Notes: generated by a model not told the origin, from the letters alone. A stretch of 64,000 bases of DNA from Brachycybe producta (GCA_036925085.1 JAUPFP010000003.1:8871942-8935941), one strand, 5' to 3'; numbered from the stretch's first letter, positions 24,110-36,869 are shown. Translations and numbers: made by a program.

Positions 24110-27100
24110 AAATAAAATTTTTGATAAAAAAAAGGGGTGAAAATAAATTTCGATCAATTTTCGTTTGAAAATCGGTCAAAATTTATTTTCACCCCTTTTT
24201 TTTAATCTCATTTAAATGAGATCAATTCAATACACTGATTAAATTAACGATTTTTCACGTTGTCACTCATTAAATTTAATATGAAACAATAAGATAATTA
24301 CCATTGAAAATATTTGGAAGCTCTCCAGCTCTCCGAGATGTTGTTCCCTCAGTCGCGCAGCTCGCATACATTAATTACATTTTGCAGTGTCAACGTAGTT
24401 TCGACTTATGGCTGCAACATGTTAGTCGAAATGGATTCCAATTCGGAAGCAGGCTTATTGCGGCTTTTCGGACACTACGCAGTAATTAGGAAAGAGATTC
24501 TTGTAACCGTTGATGGTTTTTTTTCTAGAAAAAAAAAAAAAACCAATCCAGGTGCTTGCTTGTTGCAGTTGCGGCAATCGAAGGCACTCTTGGTGTAGAA
24601 CGACTCTTTAATTTAGAGAGTTCGTCCCCACCCCACAACGCAAAACACATGGAGGAACAAATCCCGACATTCTTCTGATCTCGGAATCAGCCTATCCCCA
24701 CATTCCTTTTGGTTCATTGGTCGCCACAATACCTTCGTTCGAGAAGCCCCCCACCCAACCGGCCATGCTATCATGCTACCAACCACTAAGTCTACGTACA
24801 TCCATAAGCCACCTATACCAGTCTACCCTATACACCAACTGTATATAGATGGCTATGGCTGTTCGCGTAGTCCCACCTGTGTAGTTAATTGACAATTTAA
24901 TAGCATATGGCACAACTCCGTACATCCATGGCCACCTATACCAATCTACCCTATACACCAATTGTATACAGGTGGCTATGGCTGTTCGTAGTCCCACCTG
25001 TGTAGTTAATTGACAATTTAACTCCGTACATCCATAGCCACCTATACCAATCTACCCTATACACCAATTGTATATAGGTGGCTATGGCTGTACGTAGTTC
25101 TACCGGTGTAGTTAATTGACAATTTAATAGCATATGGCACGAGTTAGGATTCGGCGCCTCAACTGACAACCACGATACGTTCTCCCATTGAATACCTGTG
25201 AACAAGAAATCGTGTTTATTAATTAAAAGCCCATCATACAAATAGATGTCCCGGACAACGTGAAAAATCGTTATTATGTCTATAAAGTATGTCCCATTCA
25301 CATAGCCCTCTATTATAGAAGAATGTAATAGAAGGCTATGTAACTACCACATGATAGGTTGTTGGAGACAATATTTGCCGAGTTTGGCTGGAGTCCGTGA
25401 CCGTGTTTCAGATGCCTCAGTGACCGCCACGATTTCAGACGCGTCGTCCCTCCTAATGTACCAAACCCCCCTATTTTCATTAGATACAGTAAGACACTCA
25501 CGGTAGGTTTTGTACCGCCTGTCTTTTTATTCATGCTGCACGTGCTACATCGGGTGCAGCATGAAGCGCAATCGCCACATTCAAAATGCGCGATTCTGAC
25601 AGGTGTACACGCGTCAAAAGCACGCGAAAATTATTACAGGCCACTGGAATAGCAGACGCTCGCGGCATGACATTTCTTATTTCAATTCGCGTTGTCTAAT
25701 ATCAGTTTCTTTTAATTTTTTCATGTTCACTATTTTGAATTTACTCTTCTAGTTTCTAATAAACGAATATTTTGCTTTTTTTAATAAATTGTATATCGCC
25801 TGTTTAAAGTTGGATAATTTTCAAGCTTGTCATAAAAAGCTTATTTTGAAAGATATCAACATCGAAAATACTCTTTAATTGATTGAGCTACCCTTCTAGT
25901 TTCTAAAACACTTTCAAATGTTCGTGTTTCGTGTTTCCACGATTGATATTTTTCGACATCTTTTTCTGAGTAACTAATTGTCCCATTTGTTTTACGTAAT
26001 TGGACAATTTATGGCCGAGATATGTTGCTTAAAGTGGCTTTAAAGCATAAACGCGTCCCTCGAATGCAAATTAAAGAGAACCTTGGATCAGTTTTAGAAA
26101 ATAGAAGGGTAACTCACTCTTTTAAGTGTCTTTTCATTCATCATCATCATTTCCTGTACCTTATCCCGTCTTTTCATTATGAACAAAAAATTTAAAAAAT
26201 CGTCTACTTAAAAAGCTTATTTTGAGAAATATCAACGTAAAAATAGCCTTAAAATGATTCAGTTGCTCTTCTAGTTTTCTAAAACACTGTCAAGTATCTC
26301 TTAAGGTGATGTTAAAGTGTAAACGGGGTCTCTCGAACTCTTGAATTATTTTGTCTTTCGGAAGCAAAATTAAGAGAAACTAGAAAGTGCTGTCGAAACT
26401 AGAAGTGTAGTTCAATCACTTAAGGGTATTTCCATGTTGAGAGATCTTTCAAAATAAGCTTTTCATGTCAGTTTGAAAATTATCTAACTTCTAATTGTTA
26501 ATTTTCGTCTATAAAAAGTTTAGTTTTGAATTTATCAACATGACAATAGCCTTAAGTGCTTGAATAACCCTTCTAGTTTCTAAAGCACTTTCAAATTTCT
26601 CTTAATTTTGCTTCTGAAAGACAGAATACCCAGTGTTTCTAGTGACGTTTTTGTCGTAGAAGACTAGACATCGGCTGTATATTCAGAATACTCGCGTTTT
26701 TTCGTTTCAGGCCATTTTGTTCGCTCCGGCCGAAGATGACCCAAAAGATTGTCTTTCGATCGGTTACTCCAATCGTTCGGCTGCAAACTTTCACCTTAAA
26801 CGGTTTCACGTGCGTTAGCGTCTAGTTCACACGACGAATAACTGAAACAAAACTCTTTTTTTCCGTTTTTTCTTCTTCTAGGATTGTCTGGAAGACATCG
26901 ACAGTTCGATCGAAGCGAATTAGCCGAAGCGATTGCATTTCAAACTACATTTAAGAAAAGCCGAATGTTTATTTCGACTCGGACGGTACGAAGAAGTGAC
27001 AAAAGGTTTTTTAAACGTAGTTTTGAATCTTTTTTAGCTGTTTTAGAACTATATATTTATATTTTTTTCTGTTTCTAGGAGCTGAAATTTTGTCTAAAAT

Positions 27101-28443
27101 TGGTTGAAAATGACGAAACGCTCGTCCGGCAACGTAAAGGTCGACTTTCGGTATATTTTTTAGGTCGTTTTCTGTGTGGTTTTGGAACGAAATTTTTGTT
27201 TTGAAACAGACGAGATAAGAAAACAACTGTTTGGTCTGCTGAAAAAAGCCGAGTCGGCAATCGATTCGGTTGCTTCGAACACTCGTATCGAAGAAGTTCG
27301 AGTTTCGTACGGAGAAGATGCTGTTTTTAAGTCGATGTCGGCCGCTTTGACTGTGAAGGAAAGCGACAGAAACGGTCGATACATCGTGACGAAAGCGGAA
27401 ATCAAAGCGGGCGATGTTTTATTCGTCGAGAAACCGTTCGCTTCGGTTTTACTTCAGGAGTTTAGTCGAACTCACTGTGAACATTGTCATGCGAAAGTCA
27501 GAAATCTTTTTCCGTGCGTTAATTATGAGTTGAAATTTGTGTTTTTATTTTTTGTGGCGCAAAAGTTACTTTTAGAGTAAAAGTAACTGGATATTTTTTA
27601 GGAAATAATGGAAGCTACTGTAACTTTCGGAAGTAACTGTTGCTTTCGAAAGTACAGTAACTAAAATCGTCGATTACCACTTAAAGTAGTAATTCAAACG
27701 TTTTGGCTCGGAAGTAACTTCGAGAGGAAAAGGAACTAATTTAGAATTAATTTCTCTATATGTGATGACGTGATTGGAGTTCAGTTACTTTCGGAAGTAA
27801 CTTTAAATTTGGGATGTTTTTGAAAGTTGCTGTTTTTTTTTTTTTTTTTTTTACGGATTTTTAGGCAAAATCAACCAAATGTTCCTCATTCTGTGGCCTC
27901 GGAGCCAATTGGGAAGTAACAGTCGCCGTTTAGATTAGATCAACAACTAATTATGTTTTTTTCAATCAAAAACGCTGGTTCGAAGCTACAGCTATTAATT
28001 GACAACAGATAGTAACCAAGCATCTAACCTCTTACCAGCCGTTTTTTTTATTAGAAAAAAGCATAATTGCAGTTGCTCTAATGATGTTGATGATTACTTC
28101 ACAATAGGCTCTTGGGCCACAGATTGAGAAACATTTTGCTTGATATTTGCATAAAAGTTCGAGTCCTGGTAATCGCTAATTATGAAACGGTTCGAACAGA
28201 TGTAATAAATGCACTCAAGTTGTGTATTGCTCGAAGACGTGTCAAAGAGAATCTTGGAGTGTTTATCATCAAGTCGAATGCGGCCTCTTGGATTTACTTC
28301 AGGCGGTAAGATGGACTCCTCCCCACTTTTCCCGAGAAAAAAAAAGAAAGCAAATCTTAATCGGTCTTAAAAATCTCTTGAAATTTTTTATTTTTATGAA
28401 TTCAGACTGGATTTGGGCATCTTGTGTTCAATTGTCCAATTAG
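24110..28443 (+). repeat. 4.3-kb segmental duplication, copy 2
   Basis: Counterpart of 10692-15000. It ends at CCAATTAG, after which carboxypeptidase gene sequence follows within 30 bp. Confidence 0.95.
26711..28442 (+). pseudogene. SMYD4: SMYD4-like TPR/MYND methyltransferase, 5' part, copy 2
   Basis: Same exon set as copy 1: 26711-26809, 26882-26995, 27079-~27163, ~27210-27527, ~28200-28305 and ~28406-28442. It shares the in-frame TAG (26921-26923), so that lesion predates the duplication or reflects the same real feature. The zinc-finger cysteines and YCSKTC are intact. Downstream, instead of a SET domain, a Pro-X carboxypeptidase exon follows in the same orientation 30 bp later, so transcription from the SMYD4 promoter could read into that gene. 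Confidence 0.75.
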
Positions 28444-30061
28444 GGATTTATTTTTTTATATTTATTTTTAGGGATTTATGTGGGATATTGCTCCAGAGTT
28501 CGGAGCTTTTTTGGTTGTTGCAGAACACAGATATTATGAAGTTTCACAACCATTTGGAAATTTTTCTTATTCTGTAAATATTTAGAATTTATTTTAATTT
28601 TAATTAATGTATTATATTAAATATTTCTAGATTTTTTTCTTAAATTAATAATAAAAAATTTCTGAGCGAAATTTCAAGTTTACAAATTCTAAAAATATTG
28701 GAAAATTTCTCAAGATTCTCAACTCCTAAAATGTCCATACACTCTTAATGTTACTTAAGGGCAAAAAGTCTCTTGGCCCAAAATGGTGGAACCTTTGGAT
28801 TTTAAGGGACATTGATGGAGCCCTTTATTGAAGATTTGTTAATTTTTGTGTTTGTTTTTTTCAGAATATAGAATATCTTGGATATCTGAGTTTGGAACAA
28901 GCTTTAGCTGATTTTGCACAATTAATAACGTATCTTAAGAAAACCATCGAAGGAGCTGAATCAGCTTCTGTAATTGCTTTTGGTGGTTCTTATGGTGGAA
29001 TGTTGTCCGCTTGGGGTCGAATGAAATATCCTCATATTTTTAAAGGGTGAGGATTTCAGAATAATTAAATATGTCGTCGTGACTTTTAGAAAAAAAATAT
29101 TCAAAGTTTCATATAAACTAGAATGAGCAGAGAGAAACCTGTTAAGTGTTAATATTCTTTTCATGGTGGCATTTTTGGAAATAAACATTTCATGGGTGTT
29201 TGTATCTTTTTTAATCATAAATTTTCAATAGTCATAAAAAAGGTTATTTTAAAAAATGCCACCATGGAAACAGATTATTCTTTTTCTTAAAATTACTTCT
29301 AAAATAGGCTATAATGAAATATTAAAAATATTTCATGACATTTTACTTGTTACTCACCCAAAATGAAAAACATTTTACAAACTGAAATTATCGTAATATC
29401 TTCTGCGCCAATTTTGCAATTTACTGGGATAACTCCTTGTACGGCTTTTAATCAAATTGTGACAAAGGTTTTTAAATCGGCTTCGAACCAGTGTTCGGAC
29501 AATATCCGAAAGACTTGGGACGCAATGGACAATTGTAGTCAAACAGGTAAATAAAACTGTATGCCTAGAGGCCCTTTCAGGTAATTGGTCAGCTGAGTCC
29601 CCTGAGAGCCAACTGAGGCCACATTCCTAAGTGGGATCACTGACCTTTTCTTGCTAAAAATTATATTTTCATTGTTTAAAATGAACAACCTCGTAATTGA
29701 AATTAGTGGTTCTTGTGGCCGTTTTTTAATACTGGAGAATTTAATTACATTTTTAATTATTTTGTTGTCTCAAAATACAGGCACTGGTCGTCAGTGGTTG
29801 ACGAACAATTTTCATTTGTGCAGTCCACTGAAAGATGGAGACGTTGGGATCCTCAAGGATTGGTTTGGTGATCTGTACAGAAATTTGGGCATGATTAATT
29901 ATCCGTATCCGGCAGACTTTTTAGAGCCTTTGCCAGCGTGGCCGGTTAAAGTTATAGCGAATTTTAAAATGTATTGAACTATGGAATCACACACGGATGT
30001 ACGCAAAACACGCACACCTCAGCACGTGCACGTGATCGACGTTTAGTCTCGTAGATTTCTA

Positions 30062-30290
30062 AGGGTCTTGGCAAACAGGCGCCTTTTGAAAGACTTTTTG
30101 GTGACAAAATGAAGTCGAGGTGTCGCCGAAACCGTGCACTTTCAAAACACCGCGGTGTTTTTAAAGTCGCCTGTGTGCCAAGGTTGGCGCCTTTCTGTAG
30201 AAAATACATTGTGACGACTGCTTGGGCGACATTCGACTCGATCATTTTGTGGCTGGAAAGTCTTTTAAAAGTCGCTTGTGTTAAGACCCT
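30062..30290. mobile_element. Palindromic MITE with TAA target duplication
   Basis: Inverse ends GGGTCTTGGCAAACAGGCG and CGCTTGTGTTAAGACCC, with ~60-bp arms including GAAAGACTTTTTGGTGACAAA. TAA flanks both sides, fitting a PIF/Harbinger-type mobiliser. Related arms occur near 51370 and 58980. Confidence 0.6.
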
Positions 30291-31020
30291 AAAGCAGGCA
30301 TTGCGTTGGCCTACTAATCCATTAGTTCGCTTCCCAGGTGATCATGTCACAGCCCTGTGTAATTTTGCGAACAAGGTCGTTTTCCCGTAAGCTTCATATG
30401 CATTTGAGCACGAGCGTCAGCGGGGCAGGGTGAGGACACACGTATAAGCTTCATGCGTGAAAATGTTCAAGAACAAGGCATCATGAGGCGTCTTTCCATA
30501 TGTTTAGAGTGCCTGAGCTATTTTACAAACTTTGATCAAAACTGCCCATATGCCAAACGATTTTTCTTTGAAGAACCGTCACGTGTAGTGGCTCGAATTT
30601 GCAGCGAATCCGCATGACAAGAAACCGTTCGGATCGTTGTACACACTGAGGCATTCGTGTGTCTTGACTTAATTGTTCGTGTTCGTGCTCAATGGTGACA
30701 GTAATGATGACACCGACGTGTGCAACGACAGCATTAGCCAGTGACGGCCAGTGGTCACCAGCGAGTGCCACAAACTTTTCATGGCTTTATACTTTTGGCT
30801 TTTTACTTAGTCTGAAGTTTGTCGTCGGGCATTCCAGTGTGTATTATCTTTCCATTGCACTTTTAACGTAGATTGTCGTCGCTTAGCATGTGGGGCACAG
30901 TTATTGGCAACACCTTAGAAGCACACAACCCCATTAGAAACACAGAGACTGCAAAACAAGCGCACAAACAAAGGAATTCTTAGTAACAGTGACGTCATTT
31001 TACAATTTTATTAATATTTT
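30291..31020. other. Intron sequence, nothing recognised
   Basis: Lies in the carboxypeptidase intron 29971-31030. Contains small open frames without family resemblance. Confidence 0.4.
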
Positions 31021-32799
31021 AATTTGAAAGGCAGCTTGCACCTACATAAGTGGCACTTATACGAGTAACGAAGAACTTCTAGAGGCCCTTTCGAAAGTGG
31101 CTTCCTTTTATTTCAATTACACTGGCCAATCTCCATGTATTGATATCGATCAACAGGCAACTTCGGAACTTGGAGATTTGGGATGGAATTTCCAGGTTAA
31201 TTGAATCTTCATTTGAAATAAAATTTCAGTCTTTTTTGTTTGTTAAATTTTCAATTTTCGTGTATATTTTTTCATAAAAGGCTTGTTCTGAAATGGTGAT
31301 GCCGATGTGTTCGGATGGAGTCACTAATATGTTTCAACCATGTCCTTGGAATTTCACGGATTTTGCCTAAGCTTGTAAAGAAACCTTTAATGTGACCTCT
31401 CACGAATACATGGCTCAAACAGTTTACGGAAGTCGAGACATTTCTGCTGCCAGTAATATTGTTTTCAGGTGTGTTCTTTTATTTAACAAGAAATTTCTTT
31501 ATTTTTCTGCAGAAGACTGGTCATTTTTTTTACTGAAAAAAAAGGCCAAAGAAACAAAGAAAATATTTAAAAGCTCTGAAAAGCAGCTGGAGGGCGGGCA
31601 CCAATGGCCTCTAGAAATGTCAAACAACTAAAAAATAGTTCATAACTTTAAAAAAGTCGAAAACCAAAATTAAATTTAGGAAAATGGCCGAAAATCGAAA
31701 AAATATTACACATGATCTAAAAAGCCTAAAAAAGACCTCAAGAGAACAAAATAGGCTTCAGAAACCCCCAACATCATCAAATAGTCCTTAAATTCACCAA
31801 AGTTGGAACCTCATCTAAAAAATGGCCAAAGATCGAAAAATGCTCTAAAAACTATTGAAAATTACAGGAACATTAGAGATTCCCAAATAAGAATTAATAG
31901 TTAGTAATAAGATTTAAATACAAAAATAGCCATAAATCGAAATACGTTTAATTACTCTGAAAAAAGCTCTTAAAAGGACAACAAAAAACGGCCAAAAAAT
32001 CAAAAATGTTTAGTACAACATTAACAAAGTAATCCATATTTAGATTCATTTAAAACTAGAAGGTGCAAAGATAATTTTCATGATTTAATATTTCTTTGAA
32101 AATAATTTTTATAGCAAATGTAACAAAAGACAAACATTTACAAATTGCCATAAACGCTTATTTTAAAAGATATTCTTTTGAATTTTAAAAGTACTTTAAA
32201 AAAAAAATAAGCTACTCTTTGAATAATTTCGAAAAATGTAAAAAAAAAAATGATTTCAGCCTTTTTTTCTGATTATTTCATTTTAAAATATTTTTTTAGT
32301 AATGTTCAGTTGGATCCCTGATCTGGAGATGGAGTTCTGGAGTCCGTTTCGGACACACTTGTTGCTGTTCTTATAGCCGATGGAGCTCATCACTTGGATC
32401 TGAGGGGCCGTGATTAGAGCCAGAGAAATTGAAAAGTCCTACATTTGGACCTGGATTACGGAACCTTCTCAGAGAAATCCACAAAAGGCCAAAATTCACA
32501 ATAATAAACGGCGTCAGAACAGAAATCACAACAAAATCAAGAAACTGACCAATTCAGTTACGAATTAACAAAATACACTTTTGAAGAAGAAAAAAAATCG
32601 AAGTTTATCAAATAAAAATAATTTAAATTTGCATTCTTCTTTTTTTTTTATGAAACCTGTAAAATCAACGATTTTGATAGTTGTTTATTTTAAGTATTTT
32701 TTGCTCATTGCCTACAAACACTACTCAATACGAATATTTACTTTTAAATTTTTATTTTGAGATGGTTTATGATTTTTGAACTCTGATTATACTGTCTGT

Positions 32800-33065
32800 C
32801 TTTCAGGATAGCAAAATTGAGAGAAACTGGAAAGTGTTTTAGAAACTAGAAGGGTAGTTCAACCACTTAAAAGTTTTTCATTTTGATATCTTTCAAAATA
32901 AACTTTTTATAAACATATCTTAAAAAATATTTTCTATTTAAAGTTGGGTCATTTTCAAACTGACATAAAATTATTTTGAAGGATATAAATATGAAAATAC
33001 CCTTAAGTGACTAATTCACCATTCTAGTTTCTAAAACTCTTTTGAAATTCTCTTAATTCCGTTGT
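32800..33065. mobile_element. MITE family A
   Basis: Well-preserved copy: TTTAGAAACTAGAAGGGTAG at left, CCATTCTAGTTTCTAAAAC at right, with TTTCAGGATAGCAAAATTGA-type outer ends. Confidence 0.75.
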
Positions 33066-33188
33066 TTTTACAACGGAATAATCAGAATTCGTTGGGCGTT
33101 TACACTTAACCGCACACATTGTGTAAATTCAGTTGTCTTATTAATCTTATTGATCTTATTGATTTTTTGGGATTTAAAATTTAATGAA

Positions 33189-34838
33189 GGGACAGACTAA
33201 ACGTTTGTACGATGATACTGACTAGTCAGTATCATCATAGAAAAGTGCGATAATTTACGAATTTTCAGGCCGATACAGAGTCGACTCTGTATCGGTATGA
33301 ATTCGTAAATTGCCGCACTTTCTATGATGATGATACTGACTTTGTGTGATAACCAGCATGGGTTTCTTAGGGCGCATTCATGTGAAACCCAGCTTATTCT
33401 TTTAGTTGATGACCTTCAGAAAATTTTAGACAAAGGCAGTCAGATATATTTAGTTTTTCTTGATCTCTGCAAGGCATTTGACACAGTTTCTCACTCAAAA
33501 CTGATGACAAAAATTAATGGGTATGGATTGGGTGAACAGGTGTATAAATGGGTGCATTCTTTTTTGAGTGATAGGAAACAAAGGGTTGTTGCAGGTGGGT
33601 CTGAATCTGACTGGATAGGGGTTACATCAGGGGTTCCTCAGGGTAGTGTGTTGGGTCCGCTTCTGTTTCTTTTATATATCAATGACCTCAGCAGTCAAGT
33701 TAGCAGCAATTGCCGGCTATTTGCAGATGATACAATAATTTATCGTGAGGTTACCTCTGACAATGATTGCCATATTATTGATAGTGACTTGAAAGCAATA
33801 GAGGCATGGTGTTCTAAATGGCAACTTCAACTTAATAAGGCAAAATGTTGTGTAATGAGGGTAGCTAGGGGAAGGAATCCATTAATATTTCCATATAGAA
33901 TAGGGGCCATTCCACTTAACAATGTAGATTCTTATAAATATTTTGGGGTAAGGATTACAGCTAAACTTTCTTGGAAGCTGCATGTCGAACAGATTATTGC
34001 CAAGTCTATGCAGATGCTTAGGTTTAGTCAACGCATTCTAAGAAGGTGTCCCAGGGAGGTAAAATGTATAGCATATCAATCATTAGTACGTCCCCATCTA
34101 GAATACTGCAGCTCCGTGCGGAATCCCCACACTGAAGACTTAGCTAACTCCATAGAAATGGTCCAACGCAGGGCTGCTAGGTTTGTTTGTGGTAAATATG
34201 GATATGCCGACAGTGTAACTAAAATGCTTTCAGAGCTTGGTTGGGATAGTTTACTTGCAAGACGTTCAGATTTTAGTCTTAATATCTTTAATCGAATGCT
34301 AAAAGGCTCTTGCCTTAAACCTACTTCAAGTAAACTTTGCAGGGCATTATATTTGGGTAGGGGTGACCACTCTAACAAAGTTGGAGAGATTTTTGAACGA
34401 ACAGATTCTTATTACTGGTCATTTGTCCCTAGGGCGATTCGACAATGGAACTCGCTTGCTGGGGAGTTTGTGCAGGAAAAACGTATTTTATGGGAGTCAT
34501 AATTTTGTTTTGTTTTGACAATGCATATATTTGCAGCATTAAAAATATTGAAATTGTTGTTGGGTTTATATCAATGGGGTTTTATATTTTCTGGTTTTGA
34601 CAATGCATTTTCTATGCTGCACTTGGACTCTTGTCCCTCTGCCATAGGCCTTTATGGCTGCTTGCAGAGTAATTTTTCAAATACAAAATCATACAGACGT
34701 TTAGACCTTTTTCAGGGGAAGACAGAAATTCATACCGATACAGAGTGGACTCTGTATGGGCTAGAAAATTCGTAAATTACCGCACTTTCTATGATGATAC
34801 TGACTAGTCAGTATCATCATAGACGTTTAGTCTGTCCC
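33189..34838. mobile_element. Palindromic MITE interrupted by a LINE
   Basis: Ends GGGACAGACTAAACG and CGTTTAGTCTGTCCC are flanked by a perfect TTTAATGAA direct repeat (33180-33188 and 34839-34847). Inside each end are further nested palindromes (GATACTGACTAGTCAGTATC; ACAGAGTCGACTCTGT). The LINE occupies about 33345-34690. With alternative end choice the target duplication is 7 bp. Confidence 0.8.
33345..34690 (+). mobile_element. 5'-truncated CR1/L2-like non-LTR retrotransposon
   Basis: One open frame to a TAA at 34500-34502 encodes the reverse transcriptase of a CR1/L2/jockey-class LINE: QHGFLRAHSCETQL, LDLCKAFDTVSH, TSGVPQGSVLGPLLFLLYIN, and FADD as the polymerase catalytic motif, followed by thumb sequence and the C-terminal region (VRPHLEYCSSVRNP, RRAARF). 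The endonuclease domain and any first ORF are missing at the 5' truncation. A ~190-bp 3' end follows, also found at 3266-3374. The frame is intact, so insertion may be fairly recent, but a copy without endonuclease cannot move itself. Confidence 0.9.
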
Positions 34839-35181
34839 TTTAATGAATCTTTAAAAAATAAATGATAGACGAAAAGAAAAGAAAAATCACTTGAATATAT
34901 TTTAAAATTGATAACAAATTGGATTTTATTAAAAAGAAAACGTTTACAAAATTTTTTTTTTTTTATCAAAATTAACTAACTGATAAAAGTAGGTTTATAA
35001 AGTGGGTTTGGTGACACTTCTTATTTAGTATTATTTTTATTACAACAATTGGTGAATTTGGTAATTATTTTCTTGACAGATTTTATTTAATAATTTCAGA
35101 AATATGAAAATTTAATTATTTACAATTTTTATTTTTAATATTTTAGGCGTTTTTTATGGTAAAATTTTTTTTTAAAAAATT

Positions 35182-35277
35182 ATGGAGAAATTGGTTTTTG
35201 GTTGTTGCATTTTAAGTGTTTTTACTTCGGTTTTTGGACAAAATTACACTTATAAAACGCATTCTTACGAACAACAG
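35182..35277 (+). CDS. Signal-peptide first exon, possibly of a carboxypeptidase paralogue
   Basis: ATG followed by a hydrophobic leader (KLVFGCCILSVFTSVFG), then QNYTYKTHSYEQQ and a GTAAAT donor. The exon ends where Pro-X carboxypeptidases have the conserved Gln before VDHF, so it could be exon 1 of a second PRCP-like gene or the displaced first exon of the one at 28.5-32.4 kb. No further exon follows; an inverted mutase pseudogene begins ~100 bp later. Identification rests on one short exon. Confidence 0.4.
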
Positions 35278-35381
35278 GTAAATTATTTCATTTTGAATAA
35301 GTTTTTATAATTTTAAACAAACTTAATGATTAATTTTGAATAATGTTAATCACATTTTAAATTCTTTTACAAAAGTATATT

Positions 35382-36840
35382 TTATTTCATCAGTCTTTCC
35401 TGCCCCATAAGACGGAGTACGGTTGGTGCAACATCCATCGCAAAGAGCTGCATTCTGCGTGATGTTGGAACGAACTTTCGAGGGCCGCGCATCAAGAATA
35501 GAACTCTATTAGTCGTATGTGACGTAACTGGTCCTCCAATCTCATCTATCATCCTCTCAGCATTACCGTAATCGGCTGTCACTAGAAGAATGTAATCATT
35601 CTTCTCGCATGCTTCCTTTACGAGAACGATGGCCGAATCGGTGGCCTGCACTCCGATGATAGTCGGATCATACTGCCCAGTGTGACCGACCATGTCGGGT
35701 GGTGCGAAATTACACATAACAAATGGATATTTTCCACTTTCAATCACTTTTACCATCTCTTCGGCCACCTTGCGACAGCTCATTTCAGGTACCAAGTCGT
35801 AGGTTGCTACTCTCGGGGATGGAACCATTAAACGATCTTCGTTTGCAAACGCTTACTCACGGCCATCGTTGAAAAAGTTACGTGTGCGTATTTCTCGGTT
35901 TCTGCACAGTGGAACTGTGACAAACCCTTCAAAGCGATCCATTCTGCTAATACATTCTTCGGTTGAGTTGGAGGAAAAAGTAAAGGGAATGGGAATTCCT
36001 TCTTGTATTGAGTCATACAAGCGATGTGCAAGTTCTGCGGAACGACGTCCATTTCAAAATGACGTTTGATACCAAACGCTTCAGAGATCTCACGCATGCG
36101 ATCAGCACGAAAGTTGAAAAAAACCATCGTATCTCCATCTTGTATAGTTCCTTGAGTGTCTACAATAACAGGAGTAAGGAACTCGTCAGTCTGACCTTTG
36201 TACCGATCACTGATGAACTGTACGAGGTTCTCCGGTGTTGTACGATCGCCCTTTTCCTTGTGTCAAACCCTTGTAAGCTATCTCAATCCGTTCGTGACAC
36301 TTATCTCTATCTATGGCATAATAACGGCCCATAACAGTTGCCAAAGAGCCGTACTCAATCACAGCCAAGTGTTCCAACACGCGACGAACATAATTCACTC
36401 CACTCGTTGGACTCGTGTCTTGGCCGTCACCGAAAAAATGCACGAACGTCTTCGGGACTTTGTGCTTCAATGCGTGCATGAACGCCTCCATCGCTCACGA
36501 GACCCAGAAAGTGAAGCCGCCCGTTGGTCGTTTTAGCACGGTTGCAACACTCGACAAAACACGGATTATCATGAATTGACTTATTGCTGACGGACATGTT
36601 GATCTGAACAATATCCTGATAAACAACGCGACCAGCTTCTATGTTCATGTGACCTACTTTGCTGTTGCCCATAAGGCCGTCGGGAAGACCAACAGACAGT
36701 CCAGAGGCATCGAGGGTGACCGCCTTATCATCGGCGGCACTGAGCCCATCCATGACAGGTGTATTTGCATTAAGAATTGCATTGCCTTCAGTTTCTTCAG
36801 ACAGGCCCCACCCGTCGATTACCACAAGACACACTTTCAT
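35382..36840 (-). pseudogene. Cofactor-independent phosphoglycerate mutase pseudogene
   Basis: Inverted, decayed copy of the gene at 38242. Homology starts close to the ATG and ends near the stop/AATAAA. Frame is broken at least four times: a ~32-bp deletion near 36490 (loss of the segment after GGVHA), an extra A near 36235, a 4-bp deletion near 35868 and a shift near 35470. The metal-binding DHGN motif reads DYGN, and GNSEVGH reads GNSKVGH. It nevertheless keeps some consensus residues the intact copy has lost (DTSPTSG). It lies directly 3' of the PMEPA1-like exon on the same strand. Confidence 0.9.
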
Positions 36841-36869
36841 GATGCTTTACTTCTTTTCAAAGATGGAAA

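Larger units (their letters stand above)
28472..32414 (+). pseudogene. PRCP: Lysosomal Pro-X carboxypeptidase-like gene, 5' part missing
   Basis: Serine peptidase family S28, which cleaves C-terminal residues after proline in lysosomes. Exons: 28472-28573 (GFMWDIAPEFGAFLVVAEHRYY), 28865-29046 (catalytic serine motif GGSYGG), ~29375-29546 (SSAPILQFTGITPC), 29781-29970 (NYPYPADFLEPLPAWPVKV), 31031-31195, 31281-31468 and 32300-~32414 (GAHHLDLR with the catalytic His). The N-terminal exons are lost at the 28443 breakpoint. Lesions: TAA at 31368-31370 where a Gln is expected, TGA at 32319-32321 replacing the Trp of the LDPW motif, no clear acceptor AG before the third exon, and an early C-terminal stop. 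Identity is certain; it is very probably a decaying gene. PRCP fits better than DPP7 ([20 protein letters not shown]). Confidence 0.85.

Noticed and set aside
24776-25301. Repeated TAIATYIQLVYRVDWYRW-like frames
   Set aside because: Translation of a three-copy tandem repeat in the duplicated block, with no start or homology.
28961-29218. Minus-strand frame opposite the PRCP serine exon
   Set aside because: Shadow of the coding exon and of adjacent MITE-like sequence.
13506-32321. Alternative genetic code with TAA/TAG as Gln
   Set aside because: The intact mutase, the FJX1 C-terminus and the SLC5 last exons end at ordinary TAA, TGA and TAG; one internal stop is TGA at Trp and one TAG is at Tyr, so no single reassignment explains them.
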